Of a stretch of DNA of 64,000 nucleotides, positions 37,175-47,800 are shown one piece after another; the first letter of the stretch is position 1; each line of letters opens with the position of its first letter. The translations under genes and the position numbers were made by a program. The notes beneath the pieces were generated by a model. The model did no database searches. It was not told the origin of the DNA and saw only the letters and a program-made list of their open reading frames with translations. The stretch covers positions 62,001 through 126,000 of the forward strand of contig NZ_FNPH01000007.1 of the NCBI RefSeq assembly GCF_900107255.1, read 5' to 3'. Source of the DNA: Micromonospora pattaloongensis. Lineage in GTDB: Bacteria; Actinomycetota; Actinomycetes; Mycobacteriales; Micromonosporaceae.

Positions 37175-37558
37175 CTACTGATTGCTGCGTTTGGTTGGCG
37201 GCCAGCTTGTGAGTAGTGGGACTAAAGAGGACACCAGCGGCTCACCGAACACGCAGAGCGTCTTCTCCCATGGATGGCCGAACGTACCCGTGCTCATGTC
37301 CTCGGTGAGAAAGATGTAGTAGTCGCCGGTCGGGAAGACCTCCGTCTGCCACTGCGGATCCGGTAGACAGGCGAACCGATGCGGCCAAAACCGGTACATC
37401 TGGTGCTGCCAGTCGAGCACGACGAGGCTGGTGTCTGGTTCGAGCGTACGGACCAGCGACAGCAGGGTGAGGCTGTTGACGGCGTTGGCCCCGGCGGCGA
37501 ACCCCAGATGGCTGCGCGCAGCGAAGATCGGGCGCAGATCGACCGTGACCGACGGCAC
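37175..37558 (-). pseudogene. N-terminally truncated DUF2716 protein
   Basis: The visible 127 residues contain DUF2716-type signatures: PSVTVDLRP, LDWQHQMYRFWPHRF, GDYYIFLTEDM, and FGHPWEKTLCVFGEPL. Family members normally have about 40 more residues before this point. The same frame continues upstream as GRPAITEPV and then hits a TAG near 37597, so the 5' end has been cut. A shortened protein from GTG 37558 remains possible. Confidence 0.5.
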
Positions 37559-37746
37559 GGGCTCGGTGATGGCGGGTCGCCCGGAATACTTCTATTTGAC
37601 TTCTCTATGGATGGCGAGCAACCCTGATCGGAAGTAGCTCGAACGTCAGGGGGATCACTGATGGGGCGTAGCGATCGGCACAGCGACGATGGAAGCATGT
37701 CAATCGAAAGCGTGTCGACCTGTCGACCTCGCGAGCTGGGGTCATA

Positions 37747-38277
37747 GTGACGAGTCCGCAGGCACCGACTCGGCGGTGGCCCGCGCTGGCCGCCGCCGCC
37801 TATATCGGCCTGTTCTGTCTGATCGCTGGAACGACGGTGTTGTGGAACGTGGCCCACGGCACCTCGTGGAACGACAACGGGGTGGTCATCCTGGCGGTCT
37901 GCTTGCGGATGCTCACCGTCGCGCTGGCGTTGGCGTCGGTGCAAGCATGGGGTAAGCGGATCCCGTCGTGGATAGTTCTTGCTGGACTATGGGGCGCCGC
38001 AGCCGTTCAGTTGGTGTACCCGGTCGCCGAGACCGTGGTGAAGGGCCTGATCCTGACCGGCGCGATGCACCCCCTTGACAAGGGCATCAGCAATATGAGC
38101 CCCGAAGGCTGGTTCAACTTCGGCGCCATGTGGGCCATCTGGGGAGTTCCCGGGGTACTGTTCCTGCTCGCCGCGCTGTCTTATCGCGCTCGGACCCCGG
38201 TACGAGCGTGGTGGATCCTGCTGGGAGTGATAGGCGGAACCGCGCTACTGGGCGGCCTGGGCATACTTATCGGGTGA
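37747..38277 (+). CDS. Four-helix membrane protein, unknown function
   Basis: A 176-residue integral membrane protein (GTG start at 37747) with four predicted transmembrane segments (about residues 12-32, 45-65, 75-98 and 125-175) and few charges outside the loops. It resembles small DUF-type actinobacterial membrane proteins but was not assigned. It stands alone between a truncated DUF2716 gene and a frameshifted gene. Confidence 0.6.
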   Translation: MTSPQAPTRRWPALAAAAYIGLFCLIAGTTVLWNVAHGTSWNDNGVVILAVCLRMLTVALALASVQAWGKRIPSWIVLAGLWGAAAVQLVYPVAETVVKGLILTGAMHPLDKGISNMSPEGWFNFGAMWAIWGVPGVLFLLAALSYRARTPVRAWWILLGVIGGTALLGGLGILIG

Positions 38278-38789
38278 CCCGCTGGGTCGGCCGCATGTCC
38301 GAATCCTCGCTGCGACCCGCGGTCCGGTCTGCAAAACGAACGGTGCGTCGCCGGGCTCACCGCCCATCACGAGCGACACGGCCGCCCGGCCAGCGACCAG
38401 CTCGTGTTCACCAGCTCCGCCGGCACCGCCGCAATCCGCTCGGCCAAGAACCTGACACCCGCAGGGCGATCGTTGTAGATCCATCTCGTCACGGCGACGA
38501 TCTTTACACGAGCCTGTGACAGCCTGAGCCGGATCATGACGGCGTGCGGCAACACCACCAGCCGCACCGTTGCCTGAGTCCGGTAGCCCGACAGCACGGT
38601 CTGAGCGCTCCGGTTACCCAGTCTCTACCAGCCCTGGGGTCGTTCGCCCAGCGAGGCTCAGCGGCCTGCGCCGGAAGGTCGGGGCGCTGGCCAGACCGGC
38701 GGCAGGTCGGGCAATGACAGTTCGGCAGCTCTGCGCTGACCGAGCCAGGGCTCGGTCACCACCGGAATTACTTTCGGCCCGCAACGCCC
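38278..38789. other. Intergenic stretch without a supported gene
   Basis: These 512 bp lie between the membrane protein and the frameshifted gene. On the minus strand near 38400-38500 a piece reads WIYNDRPAGVRFLAERI, which looks like a coding relic, but it has no start or recognised family. Nothing else is seen. Confidence 0.3.
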
Positions 38790-39625
38790 TCATTCGTCCG
38801 ACAATGCCTCCCCGACCAGCAGGGACGCGGCCTTCCATGCGGCGTCGAAGCTGTCCCGGTCGTCGGCTGGGGCGAGGAACCACCCGAGTAGAAGACACCG
38901 TTGCGCCATGGCACCTCCCGGCCGTACGCGGCGACTTCCGCCAGCCGAACGGGCAACATCGGCGCCGCAGCACCCGACAGGCGGCGGGAGACGTAGGCGT
39001 CGGCTGCGAGGCTGGCGCCACCGGTCAGGGCCGCCGGTATAGGTGTCAGATGCTCAACCCCGAGCACCGCGTACGCCGGGTCGAGCATGTCGCACAGCGT
39101 CTTCAGGCATTGCATGACCCGTTGCTGCCGCTGCTCCGCCCTCATATGGTCGTCGGCGGACCACACCTCGCGTGGCATGCCGAATTCGTCGGCCTCCAGC
39201 ACGAGCAGGACCGGATGAGCGGCGGCCGGTAACTCGGCGCGGGGTGTCCCGTCGTACGTCACGGCGACGGGACCCAGCCCCGGCATGTGCATGCCTACCC
39301 GGTACAGAGCACCGTCGTGCAGCTGGTTCCGGACCAGTGACGGCGGCAGTCCTTCGGTGAACCCGAAGTTGTGCACCTCGAACACCCAGGAAAAGCGGGC
39401 TTCCCGCGGGCCGGACGCGACGGCCCCGTTGAAACCGGCGCCCTGGGACTCGAGGACGTCGCAAACTTGGGCCAGCGCGCAGGGGGCCGACGGACGGTCG
39501 AACCAGAGGCCGACCGTGAGGTGGGCCCCCTCCGGCCACACGTTCATTTCATGCCTGCCAGCCGTTTCATCGCCTTCAATTGCCCATCGTTCGGTACGAA
39601 CGCGGTCCGCCAGATAGCCCTTCAT
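38790..39625 (-). pseudogene. Unrecognised about 280-residue protein with a late 1-base frameshift
   Basis: From ATG 39625 the first about 250 residues are coherent (HEMNVWPEGAHLTVGLWFD, then DEFGMPREVWSADDH). After FYSGG the annotated frame becomes Pro/Arg/Cys-rich noise. One base away the sequence continues naturally as WFLAPADDRDSFDAAW, then SLLVGEALSDE, and stops at 38790-38792. So one base is missing near 38885. It may be a sequencing error or a real lesion. The protein family is not recognised. Confidence 0.55.
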
Positions 39626-39653
39626 GTCTCATGGAGCTCACCCGGCTGCTGAT

Positions 39654-40820
39654 CTAGCCGGCGAGGATCCGGGCGACGGCGGTGCTCAGCACGCGTACGC
39701 CGCGGGTCGAGCCCGGCTCCAGCCCGGTCAGGTCGCGCACCCGGGTCAGCCGGTAGTCGAGCGTGCGCGGGTGGATGCACAGCGCGGCCGCGGTGTCGAG
39801 CCGGTTCATGTCGTGCTGGTAGTAGGCGTCCAGCGTGGCGACCAGGTCAGGGCCGGCGTCGAGTTGCGCCGCCACCACCTGGAGCCACTGCCCGACCTCC
39901 GCCAGCCGGGCGGCGCCCAGCTCGGCGAAGACGTCGGTGACCGTGTACGCGTGGCGCGGCACGGCCCGCACCGGTGCGACCTCGCTGACCTGCCGGGCCA
40001 GCGCCACGGCGTCGCCGAACGCGCGCACCCGCCCAGGCGCGGTGCCGGCCGCGCACGGCCGGCCGGTCATCGAGGCCACGTCGCGGGCCAGCGCGAGCCC
40101 GCGCTCGACCGCCGGCTGCCGGCCGCCCGGCGAGCTGGGGATCATCGCGACCACCTCGTGCGGCTCCGGCCAGCTCAGCGGCATCCAGTGCGTCTTCAGC
40201 AGCGCGCCGGCGAACTCGTCCCGCGCCGCCTGGTCCGGCCCAGGCGACCCGCCGGCCACCCGGACCACCGTCGCGACGACGTGGTCGGGGACCGGCATGT
40301 GCAGGCCGCGCGCCAGATCGGTCGCGCTGTCGTCGCCGGCCAGCAGCATCACCGTCAGCAGCCGCACCTGGGCGACGGTCGCCAGCGTGCGCCGCTGCCC
40401 CTCGATCCAGCCCCGGGTGTACGCGCCCTGGGCGGCCAGTCCCGCGGGAGCCAGCCAGGCGAGCGTGTGCATCGTCGCGGCGATGTCGTTCGGGCCGGCC
40501 GCCTCGTACACCTCGCGCAGCGTCAGCCGGGTGTGCACGAGCAGCACCTGCCGCTGCGCGGTCAGGGTGAGTCCCTTCTCGCCGCGCTGGCGGCCCATCG
40601 CGGCCATCAGGTCCAGATCCTGCACGTGGAACGGCGCGCTGTCCGCCGCGAGGTCGACCGTGCGCTGACGGAGGAAGACCGCGAAATCGAGCATCTCCGA
40701 CCGCACCCGCGGCATGGCCGCGAGGTTGCGGTATTCCAGCAGCTCCTCCTGGTAGGCGTCCACCGCCCGGCGGGCGTTGTCGGCCACTCGCTGCCGCCAG
40801 AGGCTGAACAGACCGCCCAT
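39654..40820 (-). CDS. PucR-family transcriptional regulator
   Basis: About 388 residues from ATG 40820. The N-terminal half is helical, followed by a GGDEF-like CdaR central region. The C-terminal HTH_30 is typical of PucR/CdaR (YYQHDMNRLDTAAALCIHPRTLDYRLTR, split here as QHDMNRLDTAAAL and HPRTLDYRLTRV). Such proteins activate catabolic or secondary-metabolism genes in response to a small ligand. It is divergent from the secreted protein at 41070, with 249 bp between, and may control it. Confidence 0.82.
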   Translation of the reverse strand: MGGLFSLWRQRVADNARRAVDAYQEELLEYRNLAAMPRVRSEMLDFAVFLRQRTVDLAADSAPFHVQDLDLMAAMGRQRGEKGLTLTAQRQVLLVHTRLTLREVYEAAGPNDIAATMHTLAWLAPAGLAAQGAYTRGWIEGQRRTLATVAQVRLLTVMLLAGDDSATDLARGLHMPVPDHVVATVVRVAGGSPGPDQAARDEFAGALLKTHWMPLSWPEPHEVVAMIPSSPGGRQPAVERGLALARDVASMTGRPCAAGTAPGRVRAFGDAVALARQVSEVAPVRAVPRHAYTVTDVFAELGAARLAEVGQWLQVVAAQLDAGPDLVATLDAYYQHDMNRLDTAAALCIHPRTLDYRLTRVRDLTGLEPGSTRGVRVLSTAVARILAG

Positions 40821-41069
40821 GCCGTTCGACGGTAATCGATGCGTTCCGGCCGCGCCGCCCGGTTGACGCGGACCGGACAGCCTTGCGGACATTCGCAAGA
40901 ACCGGGGTACGCCGGCGACCCGGTTCTCGCCCTGTCACGAAGACCCGGCCACCGGCACCCTGAAACGCTTCGCCATGGACGTCGGACGACGGCCCGGCCG
41001 GATCGGGCGCGACCAGGTACGCGCCCCGGCATCCGCAGATCGCACAGCACTCGAGAGGTGGTTCTGGTT

Positions 41070-41540
41070 ATGACATGGCGTAGTCGACCCTCCGCCGGAG
41101 CACGATCCGGCATTCTCCGCGCATCCAGTCTGCTGTTGGCCGCGACGGCGATGCTCGCCGCGTTCATGGCCGCACCGTCCGCGGCGGTCGCGGCACCCGC
41201 GCCGAGCGGAGACCCGGCTGTCGCCGCCATCGGAGCCGAGCGGGCATCGGCGAGCTCCGCCGGCACGTTGAGCGTCAAGAAGTCGACGGCGGCCGCCGCC
41301 TCACCGGCGAAGGGCGGCGGTTTCTCGGTGATGTCGGGCTCCTGCCCGTACGCCGGGCAGTACATCGACCCGTGGCTGATCGTGTTCCAGGGCTGCACCC
41401 TCACCGGCCAGCCGACGACCGCGGTCAGCGCCCGGTGCTCCAACGGGGCCACCCTGGGCCCCGTGCACGTGCCGCCCGGCGTCTACGACATCTATGTCGA
41501 CTGCTACCCGGCGTTCTTCAGCTCGCTCTCGTTCATCTGA
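41070..41540 (+). CDS. Small secreted protein with signal peptide
   Basis: A 156-residue protein from ATG 41070 with a classic signal peptide: basic start, hydrophobic LLLAATAMLAAFMA, and an AVAAP cleavage region near residue 42. The mature part has an Ala/Ser-rich linker and a compact C-terminal domain with four cysteines (SCPY, GCTL, RCSN and DCYP), which likely form two disulfides. It ends in a hydrophobic FFSSLSFI. A strong hairpin terminator follows directly. The function is unknown. Confidence 0.65.
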   Translation: MTWRSRPSAGARSGILRASSLLLAATAMLAAFMAAPSAAVAAPAPSGDPAVAAIGAERASASSAGTLSVKKSTAAAASPAKGGGFSVMSGSCPYAGQYIDPWLIVFQGCTLTGQPTTAVSARCSNGATLGPVHVPPGVYDIYVDCYPAFFSSLSFI

Positions 41541-41550
41541 TCGGCCCACC

Positions 41551-41581
41551 CGGCACGGATCCCGTTGCGGGATCCGTGCCG
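41551..41581 (+). terminator. Strong intrinsic-type hairpin after the secreted-protein gene
   Basis: A perfect 13-bp stem (41551-41563 paired with 41569-41581, CGGCACGGATCCC against its complement) with a 5-nt GTTGC loop begins 10 bp after the stop codon. There is no clear U-tract, as is common in high-GC actinobacteria. Confidence 0.8.
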
Positions 41582-41591
41582 GCCGGTCGGT

Positions 41592-42560
41592 CTGCTCTCT
41601 GTGGACGGCGTCGCCAAGCTGCTGGCCCGACAGACGGACGGCCTGATCGACGCCGCCCTGGCCAGCGAGCACCACCGGCTCAGCGGGGGTAATCCGCTGC
41701 TGGTCAAGGCGCTCATCGAGGACGGCCCAACGCGGGCGGCGGCCGGTCCGGCGCGACGGTGGTCGGGGACGCCTTCACCGAGGCGCTGCTGGACTGCCTC
41801 TACCGGGGCACGCCCACCACGCTGCGGGTCGCCCGGGCGCTCGCCGTGCTCGGCGACGCCGGCCGGCCCACCACGCTGGGCCGGCTCGCCGACGTCGACA
41901 CCGCGGCGGTGCGCTCCGCGCTCGACCTGCTCACCGCGTCCGGTCTGCTGCACCAGGACCGGTTCCGCCACCCGGCCGCCCCGGCGGCGATGCTGCGCCA
42001 CCTCATCGCCGAGGAGGGACCCGAGCAGCACCGCCGGGCGGCCGAACTGCTGCACCGGCACGGCGCCGCCCCGACCGAGGTGGCCCGGCAGCTGATCGCC
42101 GCCGGGACACCCCCGGAGAGCTGGGCGGTACCGGTGCTGCGGCAGGCCGCGCGGCGGACGGTCGCGGCCGGCGACCTGCCGTACGCGATCGAACTGCTGA
42201 AGCTGGCCCACTCGGCGGCGACCGAGGCGCCCGGACCGGACCGGCCTCAAGGTCATGCTGGCCAGCGTCGAGTGGCAGCTCGACCCGTCGCTCGGCCGGC
42301 CGGCACCTCGCCGCGTTGACCGCGGTGGCCCGCGACGGCGGCCTCGGGCCGCGCGCCGGGGTGGTCACGGCGCAGCAACTGCTCTGGCACGGCCGGGTGG
42401 ATGAGGCCATGGAGGTGCTGCGGCACGCCCGCTTCACCGCCGACGACGCGCAGAGCGCCCGCCTGCTCGCTGCGGGAGGCTCAGGACGAAGTCCGAACTC
42501 CACGCCCGGCTCGACCGGGTCGCGGCGCAGCCGCCGTCGGAGGACCCGGCGCGGGAGAGG
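41592..42560 (+). pseudogene. Decayed large LuxR-family (LAL/MalT-type) ATPase regulator
   Basis: Three pieces in different frames form the middle of a LAL-type regulator. The first is LSVDGVAKLLARQTDG with EHHRLSGGNPLLVKAL. The second starts GDAFTEALLDCLYRG and runs through LAVLGDAGRPTTLGRLADVD to AARRTVAAGDLPYAIELL. The third is AQQLLWHGRVDEAMEVLRHA. The N-terminal Walker A part and the C-terminal LuxR HTH are absent, and at least two frameshifts are needed. It lies between the terminator and the eCIS genes. Confidence 0.75.
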
Positions 42561-42601
42561 TCGACCTGCTCGGGGCGGTCGAGCGCGGTGCCGATCCGCC
42601 G

Positions 42602-43912
42602 CTACGCCGTGGCCGAGCCGGCGCGGCGCGTGTACCCGTTGAGCAGGGCGAAGTCCCGGCACTGACCGCCCCCGCCGCCAGCGCCGTCCAGGGTGGTGCC
42701 GGCCCGCCGGCAGGTGGCCCGCAGGCTGATCACCCGGCCGGCGGGGACCTCGATCGGGGTGACCATGTGGTAGTCCAGGTCGCGGAAGTTGTTCAGCGCC
42801 ACGGTGAGCACCGTCGTGCCGTCGACCACCAGGTCGAGCCGCCCCTCGTCGCCCTGCGGGTTCTGCAGGAAGATGTCGGTCAGCACGAGGATCCGCCGGG
42901 ACGCCACCGCGTACTGGTCGGTGCGGGTGCTGCCGGTGCCCGCGGAGACGGAGAGCCGCCGGTTGAAGGACTGGGCGCCCGGCGGGACGGCCGGTACGCC
43001 TCTGCTCGGGGTGGGCGAGGGGTTGCCCGCTGTCGGGGGCCGGCCTCCCCCGACCGCGTCGACCGCCTGCTGGGCCTTGTCGTCCGCCTGTTGGGCGCGG
43101 TCGCCGGCGGCACTGGCCTGCTGGGCCACCGGGGCGACCTGCTCCTGGGCGGCCTCCTCGGCCAGCGACTTCACGGTCGGGCGCAGCAGCGCGTACCAGA
43201 GGCCCGCGCCGACCAGGGCGAGCACCAGCAACGCGGCCACCACCCGGGCCAGACCGCGCGGGAGCACCGGCTCCTGCACGGTGGCGGCGTCGAGGGCCGT
43301 CGGGGGCGTCTCGTCGGAGGCGACGCCGACCTGGAAGGGCAACGTGACCGGGTGGCCGCGCCAGAGCAGACGACGGGGGCGCACGCGGACCTGGACGAAG
43401 GCGGCCTCGCCGGGCGCCACCACGACCTGCGGCGGGCGGATCGCGACGGCGAGCCGGTTGTCCGGGTCGCTGCCGGTCAACGCCAGGCCGAGCGGGACGT
43501 TGCCCAGGTTGGCCACGGACACCTCGTGCCGGCCGCCCCGCCGGCCCCGGGAGGTGCGGGGCAGGATCTCCGGCGCCAGCTCCACGAAGGGCAGCACCCG
43601 CACCGTCGCCTCCGGAACGACCTGGGTGTCCGGGGTCTCGGCCGGGGTGACCCGCACGGCGAACGGCCGTTCACCGGCGACCACCTGCGCCGAGCGGGGC
43701 GGGTGGAACCGGACGGCGACGGACTCGGCGGAGCCGGGATAGACCGACACGGTGGGCGGATCCACGCTGGCCCAGCCGGCCGGTTCACCGAGCACCTCGA
43801 TCACGTACGACTCGACGATCGGCCCGGCGTTGCGGATCTCGAGCCGGCAGCTCGACTCGCTGCCCGGGCTGACCTCGACGAGATCGGTGTCCAGGTTGGC
43901 GTCCGTGGTCAT
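42602..43912 (-). CDS. eCIS-linked membrane protein with Ig-like N-domains and a beta-rich C-domain
   Basis: A 436-residue protein with no signal peptide. Two Ig/NEW3-like beta domains (about residues 1-100 and 105-205) precede one transmembrane segment (about 220-240, VVAALLVLALVGAGLWYALL). A coiled-coil stretch follows (AAGDRAQQADDKAQQAVDA), then a Pro-rich linker and a C-terminal beta-sandwich-like domain (about 320-436). It diverges from the LuxR gene by about 160 bp. Similar proteins occur next to actinobacterial eCIS loci, where a role in docking or membrane attachment would fit. That role is inference. Confidence 0.6.
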   Translation of the reverse strand: MTTDANLDTDLVEVSPGSESSCRLEIRNAGPIVESYVIEVLGEPAGWASVDPPTVSVYPGSAESVAVRFHPPRSAQVVAGERPFAVRVTPAETPDTQVVPEATVRVLPFVELAPEILPRTSRGRRGGRHEVSVANLGNVPLGLALTGSDPDNRLAVAIRPPQVVVAPGEAAFVQVRVRPRRLLWRGHPVTLPFQVGVASDETPPTALDAATVQEPVLPRGLARVVAALLVLALVGAGLWYALLRPTVKSLAEEAAQEQVAPVAQQASAAGDRAQQADDKAQQAVDAVGGGRPPTAGNPSPTPSRGVPAVPPGAQSFNRRLSVSAGTGSTRTDQYAVASRRILVLTDIFLQNPQGDEGRLDLVVDGTTVLTVALNNFRDLDYHMVTPIEVPAGRVISLRATCRRAGTTLDGAGGGGGQCRDFALLNGYTRRAGSATA

Positions 43913-44073
43913 GGTCGCGACTCTAGGAACGTCCGGGCCGGTTCAATCAGGCGGAGAGGAAGACCTTCGGGCAACGCGGGAGGGTCGTTGAGCCCACGTT
44001 GACTGCACGATTGGTGCCCACGGTGATACTCGGCGCGACGTGTCGTACCGACCGCGCACTGCTGGGGGAGCCA

Positions 44074-44697
44074 ATGCGACGTCTGCCCGTCCACCTCTGT
44101 TCCACCGACGTCATCTCGCGCGCTGGCGTGGTCAGCCAGCTCCGGCCGCGGCCGGAGGTGCTGCTGCTCGACGAGTCCGAGGCGGACCAGGCCGTCGTCT
44201 CGGTGGTCGTCAGCGACGGCATCGACGAGCCCACCCTGCGTACGCTGCGCGCGCTGCGCAGCCGGAACCGCTCCGCGCTGGTCCTGGTGGTCACTCAGGC
44301 CGACGACGCCGGTCTGGTTGCCGCCGTGGAGCAGGGGGTGGCGGGGATCGTGCGCCGCTCGGAGGCGAGCGCCGACCGGCTGGTCGCGGTGATCCGAACC
44401 GCGGCTGCCGGCGAGGGCGCGGTGCCGCCGGACCTGCTCGGTCGACTGTTGCAGCAGGTCGGGGCGCTGCAACGAGAGGTGCTCGGGCCGCGCGGGCTGA
44501 CCTTCTCCGGCCTGGCCGAGCGGGAGGTGGAGGTGCTGCGCCTGGTGGCGGAGGGCTTCGACACCGCCGAGATCGCGGCCAAGCTCTCCTACTCGCAGCG
44601 GACCATCAAGAACATCCTGCACGACGTGACGAACCGGCTGCACCTGCGCAACCGCTGCCACGCGGTGGCTTACGCGCTGCGCAACGGTCTGATCTGA
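44074..44697 (+). CDS. LuxR/NarL-type response regulator-like transcription factor
   Basis: A 207-residue regulator from ATG 44074 behind GGGGGAG. The N-terminal part resembles a receiver fold without a clear phospho-acceptor pattern (LLLDESEADQAVVS), and the C-terminal LuxR HTH is complete: LAEREVEVLRLVAEGFDTAEI and LSYSQRTIKNILHDV. It is the likely regulator of the eCIS cluster, as it opens the plus-strand genes and a terminator-like hairpin separates it from the next gene. Confidence 0.82.
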   Translation: MRRLPVHLCSTDVISRAGVVSQLRPRPEVLLLDESEADQAVVSVVVSDGIDEPTLRTLRALRSRNRSALVLVVTQADDAGLVAAVEQGVAGIVRRSEASADRLVAVIRTAAAGEGAVPPDLLGRLLQQVGALQREVLGPRGLTFSGLAEREVEVLRLVAEGFDTAEIAAKLSYSQRTIKNILHDVTNRLHLRNRCHAVAYALRNGLI

Positions 44698-44700
44698 GCG

Positions 44701-44722
44701 GGGCTGCCCCTTCGGGCAGCCC
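44701..44722 (+). terminator. Hairpin after the LuxR gene
   Basis: A perfect 9-bp stem GGGCTGCCC / GGGCAGCCC (44701-44709 with 44714-44722) closes a CTTC loop 3 bp past the stop codon. It can terminate or attenuate transcription before the PD40/vWA gene. There is no U-tract. Confidence 0.6.
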
Positions 44723-44812
44723 GCCCTGCCCGCAGGCCGGCACAGACTGTCACGACCTTCCCGCGTCCCACCGGCCACGGTGGTGGCGACACGCGTGACC
44801 ACGGGAGGTGTC

Positions 44813-47800
44813 GTGCGCTGGGGCAGCCGCCGCTGGGGAGTCGTGGTGCTCGGGTTGCTGGCCGGGCCGGCGCTGGCCGCGCCCGAACCGCCCGGCCCGC
44901 CGCCGGCCCCGCCCACGCCACCGGCCGCGGCGGCCGACTACCGGCTGGGCTACACCAGCCCCGAACGGCCGACCCTGATGGTGGCCCGGGGCGGCACCGG
45001 CACCCCGCAGCCGCTGCTCTCCGAGGCCGAGCGCGGCGCCGCCGAGCAGGACGCCGACGGGCGCGCCGGCCAGCTGGTCTGGGTCGGCCGGCGGGCGGCC
45101 GGCGGGGGCGCGGACCTGACCGGCGGGCTCTACCTGCGCCAGCCCGGGGCCGCGCCGCGGCGGCTGGTCGGCGCCCCCGGCACGGTCACCCACCCCGCCC
45201 TCTCCCCCGACGGCCGGCGGGTCGCCTTCACCAGCGACCGGGCCGGCAACGCCGACGTCTGGGTGGTGGGCACCGACGGCACCGGGCTGCGCCGGCTCAC
45301 CGACCATCCGGCCGAGGACACCTGGCCCACCTGGTCGCCCGACGGCGCCCGGATCGCGTACGCCAGCACCCGCGACGACCTCGCCGGTGACCTCTGGATC
45401 GTGCCGTCGGCGGGCGGCGCCCCGGTACGGCTGACCGACGGCCCGGCCGCCGACGGGCAGCCCGCGTGGTCGCCGGACGGCCGGCGGATCGCCTTCACCA
45501 CCGATCGGTTCGCGCCGGGCAGCGCCCCGGGCCTGCGTACCGTGGCGACCGTGGCCCCGACCGGCGGCCCGGTGACCCGGGCGGTGCCCGGCCCCGGGGA
45601 CGCCACCGAGCCGGCCTGGTCGGCCGACGGCGCTCGGCTCGCGTTCACCACCACCCGCGACGATCCCGCCGGCGACGTCCAGCTGCTCCGGGACGGCCGG
45701 ACGGTCCCGGTCGCCACCGGCCCGCTGCCGCAGCACGAGCCCGCCTGGCGGGGCGCCGACCTGCTGTGGACGGACACCGACGAGGACGCCAGCACCGACG
45801 TGTGGAGCGCGGACGCCACCGGCGCCGACCGGCGGGACCACACCGCCCGGCCGGAGCTGTCCGAGCACGGGCCGGCGTTCAGCCCCGACGGCACCCGGCT
45901 GGCCTACAGCGCCGAGCAGCCGGACGGCGGCGCCCGGATCGTGGTCGCCGACGCAACCGGCGCGAACCCGCAGGTCCTGGCCCCGCCGGGCACCGCCGGC
46001 GGGGACCGCGACACCGACCCGACGTGGTCGCCGGCCGGCGACGCGATCGCGTTCAGCCGGCAACCGGCGGACGGCGACGAGCCGTCCCGGATCGTGGCCG
46101 CCTCGGTCGCCGACGCCCGGCTGCTCGCCGAGGTGCCGATGCCCGCGTACCTGACCGGTCGGGACAGCGAGCCGTCCTGGTCGCCGGACGGCCGGCAGCT
46201 GGCCTTCGCCCGGGACGCCCGGCCGCGGGACAGCGACCTGGAGACCCCCGTGGTGGACCGGCCGGCGCGGCCCGGCAGCACGTTCACGGTGACCCAGTCA
46301 GTGCGTACGCCGGAGATCCCGCCCCGCCCGGACATCGTCTTCCTGGTCGACGACACCGCCTCGATGTCCCAGCCGGGCGAGGGCGGTGCGAGCGTGATCG
46401 GGCAGCTCAAGGCCCGGCTGCCCGAGGTGATCAGGAACGTCCGGAGCAGCCGGCCGGACGCCCGCTTCGGCCTCGCCACGTTCAGCGGGGTCGACGGCGA
46501 GGGGGGCTACGACGAGCACATGTACTTCCCCCGGCAGGCGGTCACCGACGACGAGGCGGCCGTGTACCGCGCGGTCGACGCGCTGACCGCGCAGAACCCG
46601 TACGGCGTGGAGAACTGGTTCTACGCGCTGCGGCAGCTGGCCCGCAACGACCGGATCGGTTTCCGGCCGGACGGCAGCCGGGTGGTGGTGTTGATCAGCG
46701 ACACCGACAGTGTGGATAAGAGCGTCCCGCCGCCGGAGGAGGGCGTGATCGCCGAGGCCGACCTGACCCGGGAGCTGCAGGCGGCCGGGATCGCGCTGAT
46801 CGGCGTGCCCATCGTCGGGGCCGACTTCGAGCGCGGGCTCAACTACGACGGGGCGGCCGGGCGGATGACCGCGGCCACCGGCGGCCGGCTCACCGGCGAC
46901 AGCGACCCCGGGCAGATGATCGACGCGGTGCAGCAGGCGATCCGCGACCTCACCGTCACGGTGCGCCCCGCCGCGACCTGCGACGACGGGCTCTCCGTCG
47001 GGTTCGACCCCGATCCGGCCCGGGTGCCCGCCGGCGACCCGGCGGTCTTCCGGGAGAACGTCACGGTCGCCCCGGGCGCCAGCCCCGGCACGGTGCTGCA
47101 CTGCACGGTCCGCTTCGACCTCGACCCGCCGGAGGCGGGCGCCGACGCCGTGCAGGACCTCACCGTCCGGATCGCCCGGCCGGACGTCCCCCTGGTCCGC
47201 GTTGACGACGTGCGCGCCACGGCCACCGGCGTCGACGGCGCTCGGGTGAACTACACGGCGTCGGCGGTGGACAGCGCCGACCGGCCGCTGCCGGTACGCT
47301 GCCAGCCGCCCTCCGGTTCCCTCTTCCCGATCGGGCAGACCGTGGTGACCTGTACGGCCACCGACGGCGGCGGCCGCACCGGCTCCGACACGGCGCTGAT
47401 CGTGGTGGCGGACCCGACGGCCCGGGGCAGCCGGATCTGGCTCGCCCGGCTCGACGGCAGCGTCACCGGCACGCTGACCGTCACCGACCAGCGCGACCTG
47501 AGCGCGCGGGTGGGCCCGGCCTGCCCGAGCCGGTCCGTGGACCGCGCGCCGGCCTGGTCGCCGAACGGTGCCGCGATCGCGTTCGCCGACAGCGGCGGCG
47601 ATGTGTGCGTCGTCGCCCCGGACGGCGCCGCCGCCCGGCATCCGCTGTCGACGGCCGACCGGGCGGGCCGTAGGGCCGACGACCCGGCCTGGTCCCCCGA
47701 CGGACGCCGGCTGGCGGTGGCGCTGAGCCGTACCGAGGATCCCGAACTGCGCTCGGCCGGCGCTGCGGACATCGTAGTGCTGCCGAGCGCCGGCGGGCCG

